Part shown: positions 46,842-57,270 of the stretch, in pieces
Layout: each line of letters opens with the position of its first letter
Numbering within the stretch: position 1 is the first letter of the stretch
Origin: Gammaproteobacteria bacterium HGW-Gammaproteobacteria-3
GTDB taxonomy: Bacteria; Pseudomonadota; Gammaproteobacteria; Methylococcales; Methylomonadaceae
DNA length: 64,000 bases
Assembly (NCBI GenBank): GCA_002843155.1
Contig: PGZD01000025.1
Coordinates: forward strand, 1-64,000
Reading direction: 5' to 3'
The notes under the pieces: model-generated
Seen by the model: only the letters and a program-made list of their open reading frames with translations
Database searches by the model: none
Told to the model about the DNA's origin: nothing
Translations under genes and position numbers: made by a program

Positions 46842-47891
46842 TTACTGATGCGGCATGGCAATACAGTCACTATCGACCTTAATGGTAAACTCGGGGTGCT
46901 GTTGTTGCCACAATTCGCGGCTTTTTATCAGATTGTCTTCAAATTCAGGAGTAATGCTGATCCTGGCATAGAGCTTTTTGGTATTTTTAAAACGGGGCCT
47001 GACCAGCACCTGAATAGCTTTGTCGGAAAATTGCTGCTGCAGCATCTCGGCCCGCTGCTTATTTTTGAACAAGCCAAGAGAAATCTCACCTTTAAAGTCG
47101 CCTTTTCTAAACAACCAGAGATCACTTACTCCTTTCTTTTTCAGCATGTCAACATTGGCCAAAGCCTGTTCAAAGTTTTCAGGCGCGGGGTAATACACCA
47201 GATAACCCGTGACTTCCGGCTCCTCTTGTTGAACCGGTTTTATAAATTTCTCGGCAATGCCGGTCTGACGGCGCCATTGTTTTAAAAGCGCATTGTTGGC
47301 AAAGGGACCTGCCTGATAGCACAAAGCGAGCGGCTTATCCTGGGCTACATCGATTGCCTCGGGCGTTGTCACAACCGCCTGAGCGAATTCTGCGTTGCGC
47401 GAGGTCGAAGTATTCGGCAAAGCATCCTGTGCGCCGACTGTCAGAGCATTGTCAGCCGATGGCGCGGCGCTGTCCACTGCCGACAGCATGGGCAGGGACG
47501 CCTTTCCCACACGGGTCGGCTTTGCTTGGTCCCGTTGCGTTGCGCGAGGCTCATCCAGACCGGTAAGCCTGATCTCAGTATCAAGTTCCGCTCCCGGCAC
47601 AGTAACCGGATTATCCGGTAACAATTCATAAGTTTCAGCAGCGATCCGGCCTTGTACCAACTGCGTCTGAAAATAATCCGAAACAAACCTGGCTCTCTCC
47701 CTGACAACCGGGGCTTGCCAGGCTGCTTTATTTTCAAGCTTTTCCAGGGCTTCACTCACCAGCACAAGCGCCTGTAATTCAGGGTCGCGCAAATCCTGCC
47801 TAAGGTCATGCTGGACCAAGGCCCCAGTATGGTATTCCCATAAAAACAAAACGATATTGGCCAATATCACTGTCAGCGCCAGGACTTTCAC
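46842..47891 (-). CDS. SPOR-domain-containing membrane protein
   Basis: A 349-residue protein with one N-terminal membrane helix (KVLALTVILANIVLFLWEY), a long periplasmic linker rich in A, T, D and P, and a C-terminal SPOR-like domain (about 255-330: YLVYYPAPENFEQALANVDMLKKKGVSDLWLFRKGDFKGEISLGLFKN). SPOR domains bind peptidoglycan stripped of stem peptides at division sites. It is 13 bp downstream of coaX in the birA-coaX-SPOR operon, a common trio in gammaproteobacteria. Confidence 0.82.
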   Translation of the reverse strand: MKVLALTVILANIVLFLWEYHTGALVQHDLRQDLRDPELQALVLVSEALEKLENKAAWQAPVVRERARFVSDYFQTQLVQGRIAAETYELLPDNPVTVPGAELDTEIRLTGLDEPRATQRDQAKPTRVGKASLPMLSAVDSAAPSADNALTVGAQDALPNTSTSRNAEFAQAVVTTPEAIDVAQDKPLALCYQAGPFANNALLKQWRRQTGIAEKFIKPVQQEEPEVTGYLVYYPAPENFEQALANVDMLKKKGVSDLWLFRKGDFKGEISLGLFKNKQRAEMLQQQFSDKAIQVLVRPRFKNTKKLYARISITPEFEDNLIKSRELWQQQHPEFTIKVDSDCIAMPHQ

Positions 47892-47904
47892 CGGTCATCC
47901 TCGA

Positions 47905-48624
47905 TTAATTTAAAGACAATCCTTGCAACACCAGATCCGGCACGACAAGGACATCAATCCCGAAATGCCCGGCAATAATTTGAGCATCGCCGCCGGTTAA
48001 AATCAATTTCAGCGCACCGCCGGGCTGACAAACGCTATTGATCAAGCCAACGGCGGCATACAAGCTGCCGTTATAAATGGCGGCTTCTGTGGAATGGGCC
48101 AGCCCTGCCGGAAAAACCTGTGCGCTGAAAGACAGATTCGCGGTATTTTGCGCCAGGGCTTCTCTCATCGCAGTTAACCCGGGCGCGATCAGACCGCCGA
48201 GATGATGCCCTGTCGCCGCCATGACATCGACAGTAATGGCGGTTCCACAATCGACGATACACACCGCCTCTGAACATAAACGCCGGGCGGCCAGCAAGCA
48301 AAGCCAACGGTCAACGCCCAGTTGCCGAGGATATTCATAGCCATTAACGACGCCGCCGGCCGAAGCTTCAGACGTAGCCCTGAACCATGCCACTCCGGGC
48401 CACAGATCATGAGCTGCGGCTATTGCCAGGTCCAGAACGGTTTCGGAACCGACACAGGATACGGCTAACACTTCTGGCCGAGGCTGTATCCCGCGCCAGG
48501 CGGCAAGCAGTTGCTGTTTAAAAGCGCAGTCGCCATGCACTATCGGCTTACCCGCTGCCAGACCTTTTTGATCGTGCACAGCCCATTTCAAGCGCGTATT
48601 GCCAATATCGAGCAGCAGTTTCAT
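47905..48624 (-). CDS. coaX: type III pantothenate kinase
   Basis: A 239-residue kinase, first step of coenzyme A synthesis, of the CoaX type that is resistant to feedback by CoA. Motifs: LLLDIGNTRLKWAV (phosphate 1), EYPRQLGVDRWLCLLAA, and IVDCGTAITVDVM. Its ATG overlaps the birA stop by 4 bp. Together with coaBC at 35834 most of the pathway's middle is in this window. Confidence 0.95.
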   Translation of the reverse strand: MKLLLDIGNTRLKWAVHDQKGLAAGKPIVHGDCAFKQQLLAAWRGIQPRPEVLAVSCVGSETVLDLAIAAAHDLWPGVAWFRATSEASAGGVVNGYEYPRQLGVDRWLCLLAARRLCSEAVCIVDCGTAITVDVMAATGHHLGGLIAPGLTAMREALAQNTANLSFSAQVFPAGLAHSTEAAIYNGSLYAAVGLINSVCQPGGALKLILTGGDAQIIAGHFGIDVLVVPDLVLQGLSLN

Positions 48625-49613
48625 ACTACTGAAGAATTGAAACTGACTTCGCCCGAAGCAAACACCCGAAGCTCATCTTCAGCCGTTTTCAAAACAAACA
48701 ACCCTTGGTCATTGATTCCCTGCGCAATACCTTCAAGTTGTTGCCCGGACATAAACAAACGTACCGGCTGATTTTTCATGCAATCGTAACGGCGCCATTC
48801 ATCGACAAAAGCGTCCACGCCGGTACTTTCGAACTCGGCTATTACCGGCAGTAATTGATTCAAAACACAAGCGACCAGTTGATTTCTCGCCGGTGAATTC
48901 CGGCCCGTCACCCGGCTCAAATCCGTCCACGCCTGATTAATCGATGCCGCTTGTCGATGCGGTAAAAACAGGTTCAAACCTAGCCCTACAATCGCCGTAC
49001 AAGGGCCATTGACGTCACCGGATACTTCAACCAGAATACCGCCCAGTTTTTGCCCTTGCCAGTAAATATCGTTAGGCCATTTCAAACCGATACCGTCAAT
49101 CCGCTGCCGGTTTAACGCCCTGATTACCGCAACACCAACCGCCAGACTCAAGCCGGACAGCACCGCAGGGCCTTGTTGAAATCGCCACAGAATGGACAAA
49201 TAAATATTGCTGCCGAAAGGTGACACCCACGCGCGCCCTCGCCTGCCTTTACCCGCCGACTGAAATTCGGCCAGACAAACCGACCCTGACGGCGCGCCGG
49301 ACGAGGCTTGTTCAGTCAGATAATCGTTGGTCGAATTCAATATTTCGTGAATCGACAGCACCGATAGCGCCGAGCGTGCCTTTGGTGTTAATTGATCAAC
49401 AATAACATTCCTGTCCAAAAATTCCAGCGGCCGCTCCAGTCGATAACCTTTGCCGTGCACGGCGCAAAAGGCAAGCCCCCATTCGGACAGATTGCTTACC
49501 GCTTTCCAAACGGCTGAACGGCTGATTCCCAAACTATCGGCCAATACCGAACCGGAGTGAAATTCGCCATCCGCCAGTAGTGCCAGAATTTTTTTTTGGC
49601 TTTCAGAAATCAC
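48621..49613 (-). CDS. birA: biotin ligase / biotin-operon repressor
   Basis: A 330-residue bifunctional protein. An N-terminal winged helix (about 1-65: LLADGEFHSGSVLADSLGISRSAVWKAV) binds the biotin operator. The ligase centre has GKGRRGRAWVSPFGSNIYLSI and KWPNDIYWQGQKLGGILVE, and a C-terminal SH3-like domain follows (about 280-330). It forms biotinoyl-AMP and attaches biotin to carboxylases. First gene of the birA-coaX-SPOR operon. Confidence 0.95.
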   Translation of the reverse strand: MISESQKKILALLADGEFHSGSVLADSLGISRSAVWKAVSNLSEWGLAFCAVHGKGYRLERPLEFLDRNVIVDQLTPKARSALSVLSIHEILNSTNDYLTEQASSGAPSGSVCLAEFQSAGKGRRGRAWVSPFGSNIYLSILWRFQQGPAVLSGLSLAVGVAVIRALNRQRIDGIGLKWPNDIYWQGQKLGGILVEVSGDVNGPCTAIVGLGLNLFLPHRQAASINQAWTDLSRVTGRNSPARNQLVACVLNQLLPVIAEFESTGVDAFVDEWRRYDCMKNQPVRLFMSGQQLEGIAQGINDQGLFVLKTAEDELRVFASGEVSFNSSVV

Positions 49614-49630
49614 GGCATAAAAATCATCGT

Positions 49631-50224
49631 TTAAAGCTCTTTGGAATTCTCGTCCTTATTTTTTCTGATCTGCTGCATTTGTCTTTTGACAACATGCTTG
49701 ATCAACAGCTCACGATCCTGTTCTTTTATCTCGACGTAATCGACACCGACCACATGCGTAAACTGATGATCAGCCGGTTTCTTCTCGTTACAATAAATGA
49801 CTTTGCCGTAAGTCACAATCACCGCCATACAGGACACCAGTAACATTTTTATTTCCAGAAAACTGCCCACCGGCAAAGCTTCTTCACTGTCAAAAGCCAC
49901 ACCCGATGCACTGAGATTGGCATTGCGGGTATCGTTTTCTTTAAACTCCGAACCCTGCATCATCACCGCTTGCGAAATCAGATCGATTTTATTGTCGAGT
50001 AACTTTAAATAATCGGCAATATCGGGTGCGCTGCGCTCTATTCGGTTCATTATTACCCGGGATTCGTGAGCCACCATGTCCAAAGCGGCCACCAGCGAAC
50101 AATTAGCCAGCAAGTTATCACTTATCCGGCCGCTTTCATTAATAAATTTTTCATCAACTTTTTTATAATAAAGGTTGATTTCATCATCGATCCTGAAAAA
50201 CCGTCTTCTTTCTTTGTGATTCAT
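49631..50224 (-). CDS. PilZ-domain protein near the motor genes
   Basis: A 197-residue protein: MNHKERRRFFRIDDEINLYYKKV (an RxxxR-containing start like that of PilZ cyclic-di-GMP receptors), a helical middle and a PilZ barrel (about 95-185) with NANLSASGVAFDSEE, the D/NxSxxG half of the binding motif. It is 52 bp downstream of pomB on the same strand, so it may be a cyclic-di-GMP brake on the motor (like YcgR). It ends 17 bp before birA starts. Confidence 0.78.
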   Translation of the reverse strand: MNHKERRRFFRIDDEINLYYKKVDEKFINESGRISDNLLANCSLVAALDMVAHESRVIMNRIERSAPDIADYLKLLDNKIDLISQAVMMQGSEFKENDTRNANLSASGVAFDSEEALPVGSFLEIKMLLVSCMAVIVTYGKVIYCNEKKPADHQFTHVVGVDYVEIKEQDRELLIKHVVKRQMQQIRKNKDENSKEL

Positions 50225-50276
50225 TACACGGGTATCCTAAAAATTGTATTGGCGGGTTATGGCAAAATCAGTGGAA

Positions 50277-51161
50277 TCATTCCGTCTTATCCTCGTTTTT
50301 AGACTCCAGTACCATCTCTTGATTCTCCAGTTTTACCCTCGGATCGTCCTGAATCAGAACAATCTCCACTCTTCTGTTTTTGGCCCGGTTTTCAATCGAT
50401 GTATTAGGCACCAGAGGCTGGGTATCGGCATAACCTTCTATGACAAAACGTTCGGTGTCGGTGTCAGGGCTCTGAAACATAAATTGCGCTACGGTTACGG
50501 CCCGGGATGCCGACAATTCCCAATTCGAACGGTACATTTGGGTGGCGATGGGAATATCGTCGGAATGGCCCGCAACATGAACTTTGCCTTTGGCTTCGTT
50601 GACCGAAGCCGTGATTTTTTCCATGACCGGTTCAAAGCCCGCTTTAAGCACGGCACTACCGGAAGGAAAAGAACCGCTTTCATTGATGCGGATAACAATT
50701 TTCAAGTTGACCGTATCGACGGAAACCAGACCGGCGGCTATTTCCTCTTTTAACGATTCCCTGATCTTATTTGCCTGCTCCTCGATTTCTTTTAACAAAT
50801 CTTCCAATAGCTTTTTCTTGACCGCTTCGAGATCGTTTGCATCGATTTGCTCCGCCAACGTTGGCGCGTTCTGCGGCGTGGTTTGCTTGACTTCTTCCAA
50901 AGGCGTCGGCTCGGTCGGCGCGGGGGAAAAATGCTGGGCAATGATGCTGGTGCCCATTGGAATATCGTAAGCCGGGACTTCTTTTTGCACGCCGAAAGCG
51001 TTTGCCATCGAATCGGCCATTTTTTTGAATTTGACCGCATCCATGGTCGCAAAAGACAGCAGCAGCACGAAAAAAGTCATCAGCAACGACATCAAATCGG
51101 CAAAAGTAGCCAGCCACATCGGCGCACCCGCCGGCGGGCATTTAGGGCAATCATCAGCCAT
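50277..51161 (-). CDS. pomB: flagellar motor stator PomB/MotB
   Basis: A 294-residue stator subunit. The single membrane helix with the ion-binding aspartate D22 (MWLATFADLMSLLMTFFVLLLSF) is followed by a plug/linker and an OmpA-like peptidoglycan-binding domain (about 165-270: VAGHSDDIPI and NWELSASRAVTVAQF). The N-terminal CPKC is shared with Na+-driven PomB. It starts 8 bp after pomA. Confidence 0.9.
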   Translation of the reverse strand: MADDCPKCPPAGAPMWLATFADLMSLLMTFFVLLLSFATMDAVKFKKMADSMANAFGVQKEVPAYDIPMGTSIIAQHFSPAPTEPTPLEEVKQTTPQNAPTLAEQIDANDLEAVKKKLLEDLLKEIEEQANKIRESLKEEIAAGLVSVDTVNLKIVIRINESGSFPSGSAVLKAGFEPVMEKITASVNEAKGKVHVAGHSDDIPIATQMYRSNWELSASRAVTVAQFMFQSPDTDTERFVIEGYADTQPLVPNTSIENRAKNRRVEIVLIQDDPRVKLENQEMVLESKNEDKTE

Positions 51162-51169
51162 GGTTCACC

Positions 51170-51928
51170 TCAGCCTTCATCTTTTTTGCGCTTTTTGTCG
51201 GAAATATAAGAACTCAACAACGACTCCAGCACTTTGGGATTCATCCCCTCCTGAATGCCGGAGATGGTTTCCACCACCAGTTCTTTATTGGTTTTTTCGT
51301 ATAGCATGACTTTACCCAGTTTATCCACCATCGGCAAGGCAAAACAATTGGCCACCATAGCGCCATACAAGGTAGTCAGTAACGCCACCGCCATCGCCGG
51401 GCCGATACTGGCCGGATCCGACATATTCGCCAGCATCTGCACCAGACCCACCAAGGTGCCGATCATGCCCATGGCGGGCGCCAAATCGCCGACGCCTTTC
51501 CACATATCCTGACCGACTTCGTTACGGGCAATCATTTGATCGATTTCCTGAGTGAGTATTTTTTTGACAAAAACCGGATCGTGGCCATCGACCAGCAGGT
51601 TAATGCCTTTTTGCAGAAAATCATTACTGATGGTTTCGCCCTCAAGCGCCAGCAAACCGTTTTTTCTGGCAATATCGGCCAGTTTGACACCTTCTTCGAT
51701 CAGCTCATTGGGATCTTGTTTTTTATTTATGAAGGCTTTGACCAACACGCTGAAAGAGCGGAAAAAATCAGCCAGCGGAATGCGCATCAAGGACACACCG
51801 AAAGTCCCTCCAAACACGATCAACAAGGAAGGCATATTGATAAACAGCATGACATCGCCACCCGTAGCAATGGCCGCCACGATAATACCGACACCGATTA
51901 CAAATCCTACCAGGGATGCAATATCCAC
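51170..51928 (-). CDS. pomA: flagellar motor stator PomA/MotA
   Basis: A 252-residue protein with four membrane helices and the long cytoplasmic loop between helices 2 and 3. Markers: DIASLVGFVIGVGIIVAAI, MPSLLIVFGGTFGVSLMRIPL, GDLAPAMGMIGTLVGLVQML and LTTLYGAMVANCFALPM. The length and N-terminus favour Na+-type PomA. With PomB it makes the torque-generating channel of a polar flagellum. Confidence 0.92.
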   Translation of the reverse strand: MDIASLVGFVIGVGIIVAAIATGGDVMLFINMPSLLIVFGGTFGVSLMRIPLADFFRSFSVLVKAFINKKQDPNELIEEGVKLADIARKNGLLALEGETISNDFLQKGINLLVDGHDPVFVKKILTQEIDQMIARNEVGQDMWKGVGDLAPAMGMIGTLVGLVQMLANMSDPASIGPAMAVALLTTLYGAMVANCFALPMVDKLGKVMLYEKTNKELVVETISGIQEGMNPKVLESLLSSYISDKKRKKDEG

Positions 51929-52237
51929 ACATAACCTCTCATCGCACTAACGAGTTAAAAAATTCAATGCCTTGTGTTGCCAGGGCTGTTAAGCAGCTGA
52001 GCGCTAACTTTTGAGCAAAGCCCGCTCATTTAACGGCATTATCACCCTACACATTATAGATTAAAGCCAAAATAAATTTTGCCGGGTAAAGAACATATCG
52101 ATGACGTATTGTATTATAGGAAGGCATAAAAAGAAGCGCCCTCGGCTTTCCAGGGATGTTCTGCACGACGCAAGCAGCATCTGATACCTTAGCCAACGGA
52201 TGATCCAGACTTCGATTTGTTTTTTAGCGAGAGTGCC
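51929..52237. other. 309-bp gap between pomA and the CAP gene
   Basis: It holds the divergent promoters. A perfect TATAAT on the minus strand (52053-52058) could serve pomAB, but no good -35 matches at the right distance. No gene or repeat was seen. Confidence 0.35.
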
Positions 52238-53401
52238 ATGTCATTCCAACAAAAACTCGGTTTTCTTTTGAGCCTGTTGTTCGCTGCTTGTTCCGTTGCC
52301 GCATTCGATTATGGCGACCCGAGCGCAAGCGAACAGGCGCATCTGGAATCAATCAACCGCGCGCGTTTGAACCCTGTCCAGGAAGCCGGTCGCCTGGGTA
52401 TCGATTTAAATGAAGGCCTCAAGCCCGAAACCTTATCCGACACGCCTGTGCAAGCGCTCAGTTTCAATGCGCAATTATTGGATGCGGCCCGCGCGCACAG
52501 CGTAGACATGCTGAAGCGGAATTTTTTTGCGCATACTAATCCGGATGATCAAAAGCCTATCGATCGTATGCGGAGTTACGATTACGATTTTCAGCGCATT
52601 GCTGAAAATATTGGGTTCAAAGGGACATCTTCGCCATTGAGCGCGGCACAGGAAGCGCAATTTATTCTGGATTTACACGACCTTTTGTTTATCGACGAAG
52701 GTATCGGAGGCCGAGGCCATCGGCTTAATATCCTCAATCCCGCTTATCGGGAAATCGGCGTCGGCGAAGCCTTCGGCGTCTTCACCCGGAATGCCCGGGA
52801 TTTTAATGCCGCGATGCTGACCACCGATTTCGGCGTGCGCCAAGACGCAAAACCGATACTGCTCGGCGTGGTTTACGATGATAAAAATAACGATCACTTT
52901 TATACTATCGGCGAAGGTGTTGGCGACGTCGCTGTCAGCGTCGAACCGGGCGGAGCCTTTACGGATACCGCCAGTGCCGGAGGCTACGGACTGGAACTTG
53001 CCGCCGAAACCGATTACAAAGTAACTTTTTCCCATCCAGGTTATGGCCGCGTGGCAAAGCCCTTAAATCTGGTCGACCTGAATGTTAAAATGGATGTTTT
53101 ACTCAGTGAATTGTCGCAATGCGCCGTATTTAAAAACAATCAATTGCAGGTGCCTTGCGTCAGTGTCGAAGATACGGTGTTCGACGCAGAGCTGAGTGTC
53201 GAGGCGGCTCCAACGCTGAGTTTCCGCCTTGATACGGCACAAGCCAGTACGCAAATTGCGGGGGAGCAATGCGCAATTTTCCAACCGCAAACTCAAGTGG
53301 TCTCGTTTCCGTGTGTTACCGTGGGCGCGACTCAATACCGCGCCGAACTGAAATTTAACGGCACAATTTTTGAGTTACAGTCAGCCGCAGAGCTTCAATA
53401 A
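52238..53401 (+). CDS. secreted CAP/SCP-domain protein with duplicated C-terminal module
   Basis: A 387-residue exported protein: signal peptide about 1-22 (LLFAACSVAA), CAP domain about 30-190 with the cavity residues in FAHTNPDDQKPIDRM, IAENIGF and GHRLNILNPAYREIGVG, then a beta domain (about 200-290). Two related C-terminal units follow, each starting CA(V/I)F and containing PCV(S/T)V then AEL (about 295-340 and 345-387), so four cysteines could form two disulfides. Bacterial CAP proteins are secreted; a peptidase or lipid-binding role is suggested but not settled. The ATG at 52238 matches the signal peptide. Confidence 0.8.
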   Translation: MSFQQKLGFLLSLLFAACSVAAFDYGDPSASEQAHLESINRARLNPVQEAGRLGIDLNEGLKPETLSDTPVQALSFNAQLLDAARAHSVDMLKRNFFAHTNPDDQKPIDRMRSYDYDFQRIAENIGFKGTSSPLSAAQEAQFILDLHDLLFIDEGIGGRGHRLNILNPAYREIGVGEAFGVFTRNARDFNAAMLTTDFGVRQDAKPILLGVVYDDKNNDHFYTIGEGVGDVAVSVEPGGAFTDTASAGGYGLELAAETDYKVTFSHPGYGRVAKPLNLVDLNVKMDVLLSELSQCAVFKNNQLQVPCVSVEDTVFDAELSVEAAPTLSFRLDTAQASTQIAGEQCAIFQPQTQVVSFPCVTVGATQYRAELKFNGTIFELQSAAELQ

Positions 53402-53445
53402 TGGTCACCATCAAAGCTTGATAATGCAAAGCAAGGTTGTTACGA

Positions 53446-56142
53446 ATGATAAACAAAAACCCGGAAAATCCGTCCTGGCACAGCCTTGCGGCCGACAAAG
53501 TTTGTGCCTTGCTCAGCAGTTCCGAGCAAGGCTTGACTGAACACGAGGCAACGCATCGCCTGCAAAATTACGGCGCCAATAAACTGATGGCAGCCGTCAA
53601 CCGAGGCCCCATCAAGCGATTTTTCGGCCAATTTCATAATGTCTTGATTTATATCTTGCTGATTGCGGCGGGTGTGACAGCGGCTATCGGGCACTGGGTT
53701 GACAGTGGCGTGATTGTTGGCGTGGTGGTCATCAATGCCATCATTGGTTTTATTCAGGAAGGTAAGGCGGAAAAGGCGTTGGCTGCCATTCGCAATATGC
53801 TCACGCATCGGGCCATGGTGCGCCGTAATCAGAAAATCATTTCAATACCTGCCGAACAATTGGTGCCTGGCGACATAGTAACCATCGAAAGTGGCGACAA
53901 AGTGCCGGCAGATTTACGCTTGATGTCAGTGAGGAATCTGCGTGTCGATGAATCCATGTTAACCGGAGAGTCGCTGCCCGCGATAAAAAATACATCTGTC
54001 GTCGCTACCCATGCACCCTTGGGCGACCGATTCTGCATGGCCTACTCAGGTACCCTGGTCACTTATGGCACGGCATTGGGTATTGTGGTTGCGACCGGCG
54101 ATAAAACCGAAATAGGCCGCATCAGTTCGATGTTACGCACGGTTGAACAACTTGCCACGCCCTTATTACGGCAAATTGCCCGCTTTAGCCAATGGCTGAG
54201 TTTAGCCATTATCACGCTGGCTTCGGCAACTTTCGCTTATGGCTGGTATGTTCAACATTCATCAATCAAAGACTTGTTCATGTCTGCGGTCGGGCTTGCT
54301 GTAGCCGCTATTCCGGAAGGACTTCCGGCTATCATGACCATTACCCTGGCGATCGGCGTACAACGCATGGCCAGGCGCAATGCCATTATCCGGCGTTTAC
54401 CGGCAGTGGAAACCTTAGGCTCGGTCACAGTGATTTGTTCGGATAAAACCGGCACGATGACCTGCAACGAAATGACCGTTAAATCGGTGCATGTTGACAA
54501 TCATCTGTTTACTGTCGAAGGCGTCGGCTACGCCCCTCATGGCAGCTTTCAACTGGACAACCGGGCTGTATCGTTAACCGATTATCCGGATTTAAACGAA
54601 TTGATACTCGCAGGCGTTCTCTGTAACAACGCCGGTTTGGTACAAAAAGCGGGTAACTGGGTCATTCACGGTGATCCGACTGAAGGCTCGTTGATTACTT
54701 TGGCCCTTAAAGCCAAGCTGACTCCCGACTTATTGAATCAGGAAATGCCCCGCATCGATATTATTCCGTTCGAATCGGAGCATCGTTACATGGCAACCTT
54801 GCATCACGATCACAGTGCCCATGCTTTTGTTTTTGTCAAAGGGGCGCCGGAGCGTGTACTCGGCATGTGCAGCCGGCAACGTAGCAAGGGGGAAGAGATT
54901 CCCATACACCTGAAGCAGTGGCATGAAATTATGCAAACCATGGCAAGTCAGGGGCAACGTTTATTGGCGATTGCTTTCAAGCCGGTACCGGGGGCTCCTG
55001 CGCAAATTGCTTTTGAGGATATTGAGACCGGTCTGACTTTGCTCGGCATCGTCGGCATGATCGATCCGCCGCGCCCGGAAGCGGTTAGAGCCGTTCAGGA
55101 CTGCCAAAACGCAGGTATCCGCGTCAAAATGATAACCGGCGATCATGCCGTGACGGCCGCCGCGATTGCAGAACAAATCCATATCGGCGACGGTTCGGTA
55201 TTGAGCGGTGAAGAGCTCGATGCCATGAATGATGCAGAACTTACAGAAGCTATCCGCAACATCGATATTTTTGCCCGCACCAGTCCGGAAAACAAACTAC
55301 GCCTGGTGACGGCATTGCAAGCAGATGGCCAGGTCGTGGCCATGACCGGAGACGGCGTTAATGACGCGCCCGCGCTCAAACGCGCCGATATCGGCGTGGC
55401 CATGGGTAAAAACGGCACCGAGGTCGCCAAGGAAACCAGTGAAATGGTGTTGGCGGATGACAATTTTGCATCCATTGCCCACGCTGTCGAGGAAGGCCGA
55501 GGGATTTATGATAATCTGAAGAAATCCATCCTATTTATTCTGCCGACCAACGGCGGCGAGGCATTGACCGTTGTCTGCGCAATCGCCATGGGAACACAAT
55601 TACCGATTACGCCGGTGCAGATTTTATGGGTCAACATGATTACCGCCGTGACCTTGGCGCTGACTCTGGCTTTTGAGCCGCCGGAACGCAATATCATGAA
55701 ACGTAAACCCCGAAAACCGAATGAGCCTTTGCTTTCGGTATTTCTAATCTGGCGCATTGTATTCGTATCGTTGATTATTGTATCCGGCACCTTCGGTTTG
55801 TTTCTCTGGGAGCGCTCACTAGGAACCTCGATTGAGGAAGCCCGCACCGTAGCGGTGAATACGTTGGTGGGGTTCGAAATATTTTATGTATTCAACAGCC
55901 GATATTTACACAATTGCGTATTAAATCTCCGGGGCCTGTTCGGCAACCCATTGGTATGGTTGGCCGTGATCCTGCTTAGCGTTTTTCAACTGGCTTTTAC
56001 CTACTGGCAACCGATGCAGGCGTTGTTCGGCACAGTCGCCATAGACCTGCATACCTGGAAAATGATAATCGCAGTTGCAGCCAGTGTATTTATCCTGGTT
56101 GAAATCGAGAAATTTTTTATCCGTTTGTTCAAGCAAACCTGA
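53446..56142 (+). CDS. P-type cation-transporting ATPase (P2-type, Ca2+/Na+-like)
   Basis: A 898-residue ion pump. All cytoplasmic marks are intact: TGES in the actuator domain, the phosphorylated aspartate D333 in [17 protein letters not shown], and [18 protein letters not shown]. Membrane helix 4 has [10 protein letters not shown] as in SERCA. In helix 5 the NGGEA pair (N, E) is kept. In helix 6 the sequence is [12 protein letters not shown], with alanine where Ca2+ pumps have aspartate (NLVTD), so one ion ligand is lost. Substrate is therefore open. AAGG precedes the ATG at 53446. Confidence 0.88.
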   Translation: MINKNPENPSWHSLAADKVCALLSSSEQGLTEHEATHRLQNYGANKLMAAVNRGPIKRFFGQFHNVLIYILLIAAGVTAAIGHWVDSGVIVGVVVINAIIGFIQEGKAEKALAAIRNMLTHRAMVRRNQKIISIPAEQLVPGDIVTIESGDKVPADLRLMSVRNLRVDESMLTGESLPAIKNTSVVATHAPLGDRFCMAYSGTLVTYGTALGIVVATGDKTEIGRISSMLRTVEQLATPLLRQIARFSQWLSLAIITLASATFAYGWYVQHSSIKDLFMSAVGLAVAAIPEGLPAIMTITLAIGVQRMARRNAIIRRLPAVETLGSVTVICSDKTGTMTCNEMTVKSVHVDNHLFTVEGVGYAPHGSFQLDNRAVSLTDYPDLNELILAGVLCNNAGLVQKAGNWVIHGDPTEGSLITLALKAKLTPDLLNQEMPRIDIIPFESEHRYMATLHHDHSAHAFVFVKGAPERVLGMCSRQRSKGEEIPIHLKQWHEIMQTMASQGQRLLAIAFKPVPGAPAQIAFEDIETGLTLLGIVGMIDPPRPEAVRAVQDCQNAGIRVKMITGDHAVTAAAIAEQIHIGDGSVLSGEELDAMNDAELTEAIRNIDIFARTSPENKLRLVTALQADGQVVAMTGDGVNDAPALKRADIGVAMGKNGTEVAKETSEMVLADDNFASIAHAVEEGRGIYDNLKKSILFILPTNGGEALTVVCAIAMGTQLPITPVQILWVNMITAVTLALTLAFEPPERNIMKRKPRKPNEPLLSVFLIWRIVFVSLIIVSGTFGLFLWERSLGTSIEEARTVAVNTLVGFEIFYVFNSRYLHNCVLNLRGLFGNPLVWLAVILLSVFQLAFTYWQPMQALFGTVAIDLHTWKMIIAVAASVFILVEIEKFFIRLFKQT

Positions 56143-56169
56143 TTGTCCGATGAAACATTCCGCCTGAGC

Positions 56170-57246
56170 CTATTCTTCAAAAATTTGTACACGCTGCGTA
56201 ATACCGCAAAGCAGTGCGTAAGGAATGGTATCGGCGGCCAACGCTATGATTTCAACCGGCAGGCCCTCGCCCCATAACGTGACCGTATCACCAACCTGAG
56301 CGACAGGTAATCCGGTCAGATCCACGCTGATCATATCCATTGACACCCGGCCGATTAACGGCGCTTTGCGGCCATTGATCAATACCGGGGTACCCGGTTT
56401 GGCATGACGGGGATAACCATCGCCATAACCTATGGCAACAATACCCATGCGTGTCGGCTGTTGACAAAGCCAGCTACCGCCATAGCCGACAGATTCCCCG
56501 GTCGCAACCGATTTGACCGCGATCAGCCGTGAATAAAGCCCCATGATGGGCGTGAGACCCAGTTGCCCGCCGGTACGCTCAGGAAAAGGCGATATGCCAT
56601 ACAACATGACACCGGGGCGCACCCATTCCGTCAACGTTTGCCGCCACCTCAAAATACCGGCCGAATTGGCGATACTGCGCACGCCCGGGTAATCGGCGGT
56701 GAGGGTGCTAAACAGTTCGAGTTGTAGCGGCGTACTGCTGCCGCTTTGATCATCGGCACTGGCCAGATGGGTCATCAGATTGATCGGCTTTTTGATGACG
56801 GGAAGCTGCATCAAGCGCTGATGGACTCCTGCAAACTCAGTCGGCTTGAAGCCCAGACGGTTCATGCCGGTATCTATTTTCAGCCAGACATTGATGCGAT
56901 CGCGCTCCAGGCTTTCGGCGAGAAGATTTATTTGCTCCCGGCAATGCACCACAGCATCCAGTTGATAACGCAAGGATGCCGCTAATTCCAGGGCGCAAGT
57001 GAAGCCTTCCAGAACGGTAATGGGCTGTCCGATACCGGCTTCCCGCAGTTTGATGCCTTCTTCGACGCGGGCGACCGCAAAAGCGTCTGTCGCGTCAAGC
57101 GCTTTGGCGATTCGAATCATGCCGTGGCCGTAAGCATTGGCCTTGATCACGGCCATGATTTTGGCGTCGGGCGCATAACGGCGCACCATGGCTAAATTAT
57201 GTCCGGCGGCTTGCAGGTTCAGCGTGGCATAGGCGGCTGGCTTCAT
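56170..57246 (-). CDS. alr: alanine racemase
   Basis: A 358-residue PLP enzyme giving D-alanine for peptidoglycan. The PLP lysine K35 is in AVIKANAYGHG, and the second catalytic tyrosine region is ESVGYGGSW. RVSMDMISVDLTGLP and TLWGEGLPV are as in the family. It is 24 bp downstream of dnaB, an old conserved pair. Confidence 0.95.
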   Translation of the reverse strand: MKPAAYATLNLQAAGHNLAMVRRYAPDAKIMAVIKANAYGHGMIRIAKALDATDAFAVARVEEGIKLREAGIGQPITVLEGFTCALELAASLRYQLDAVVHCREQINLLAESLERDRINVWLKIDTGMNRLGFKPTEFAGVHQRLMQLPVIKKPINLMTHLASADDQSGSSTPLQLELFSTLTADYPGVRSIANSAGILRWRQTLTEWVRPGVMLYGISPFPERTGGQLGLTPIMGLYSRLIAVKSVATGESVGYGGSWLCQQPTRMGIVAIGYGDGYPRHAKPGTPVLINGRKAPLIGRVSMDMISVDLTGLPVAQVGDTVTLWGEGLPVEIIALAADTIPYALLCGITQRVQIFEE

Positions 57247-57270
57247 GATCGTGCTTGTTTGCCGGGTCGT

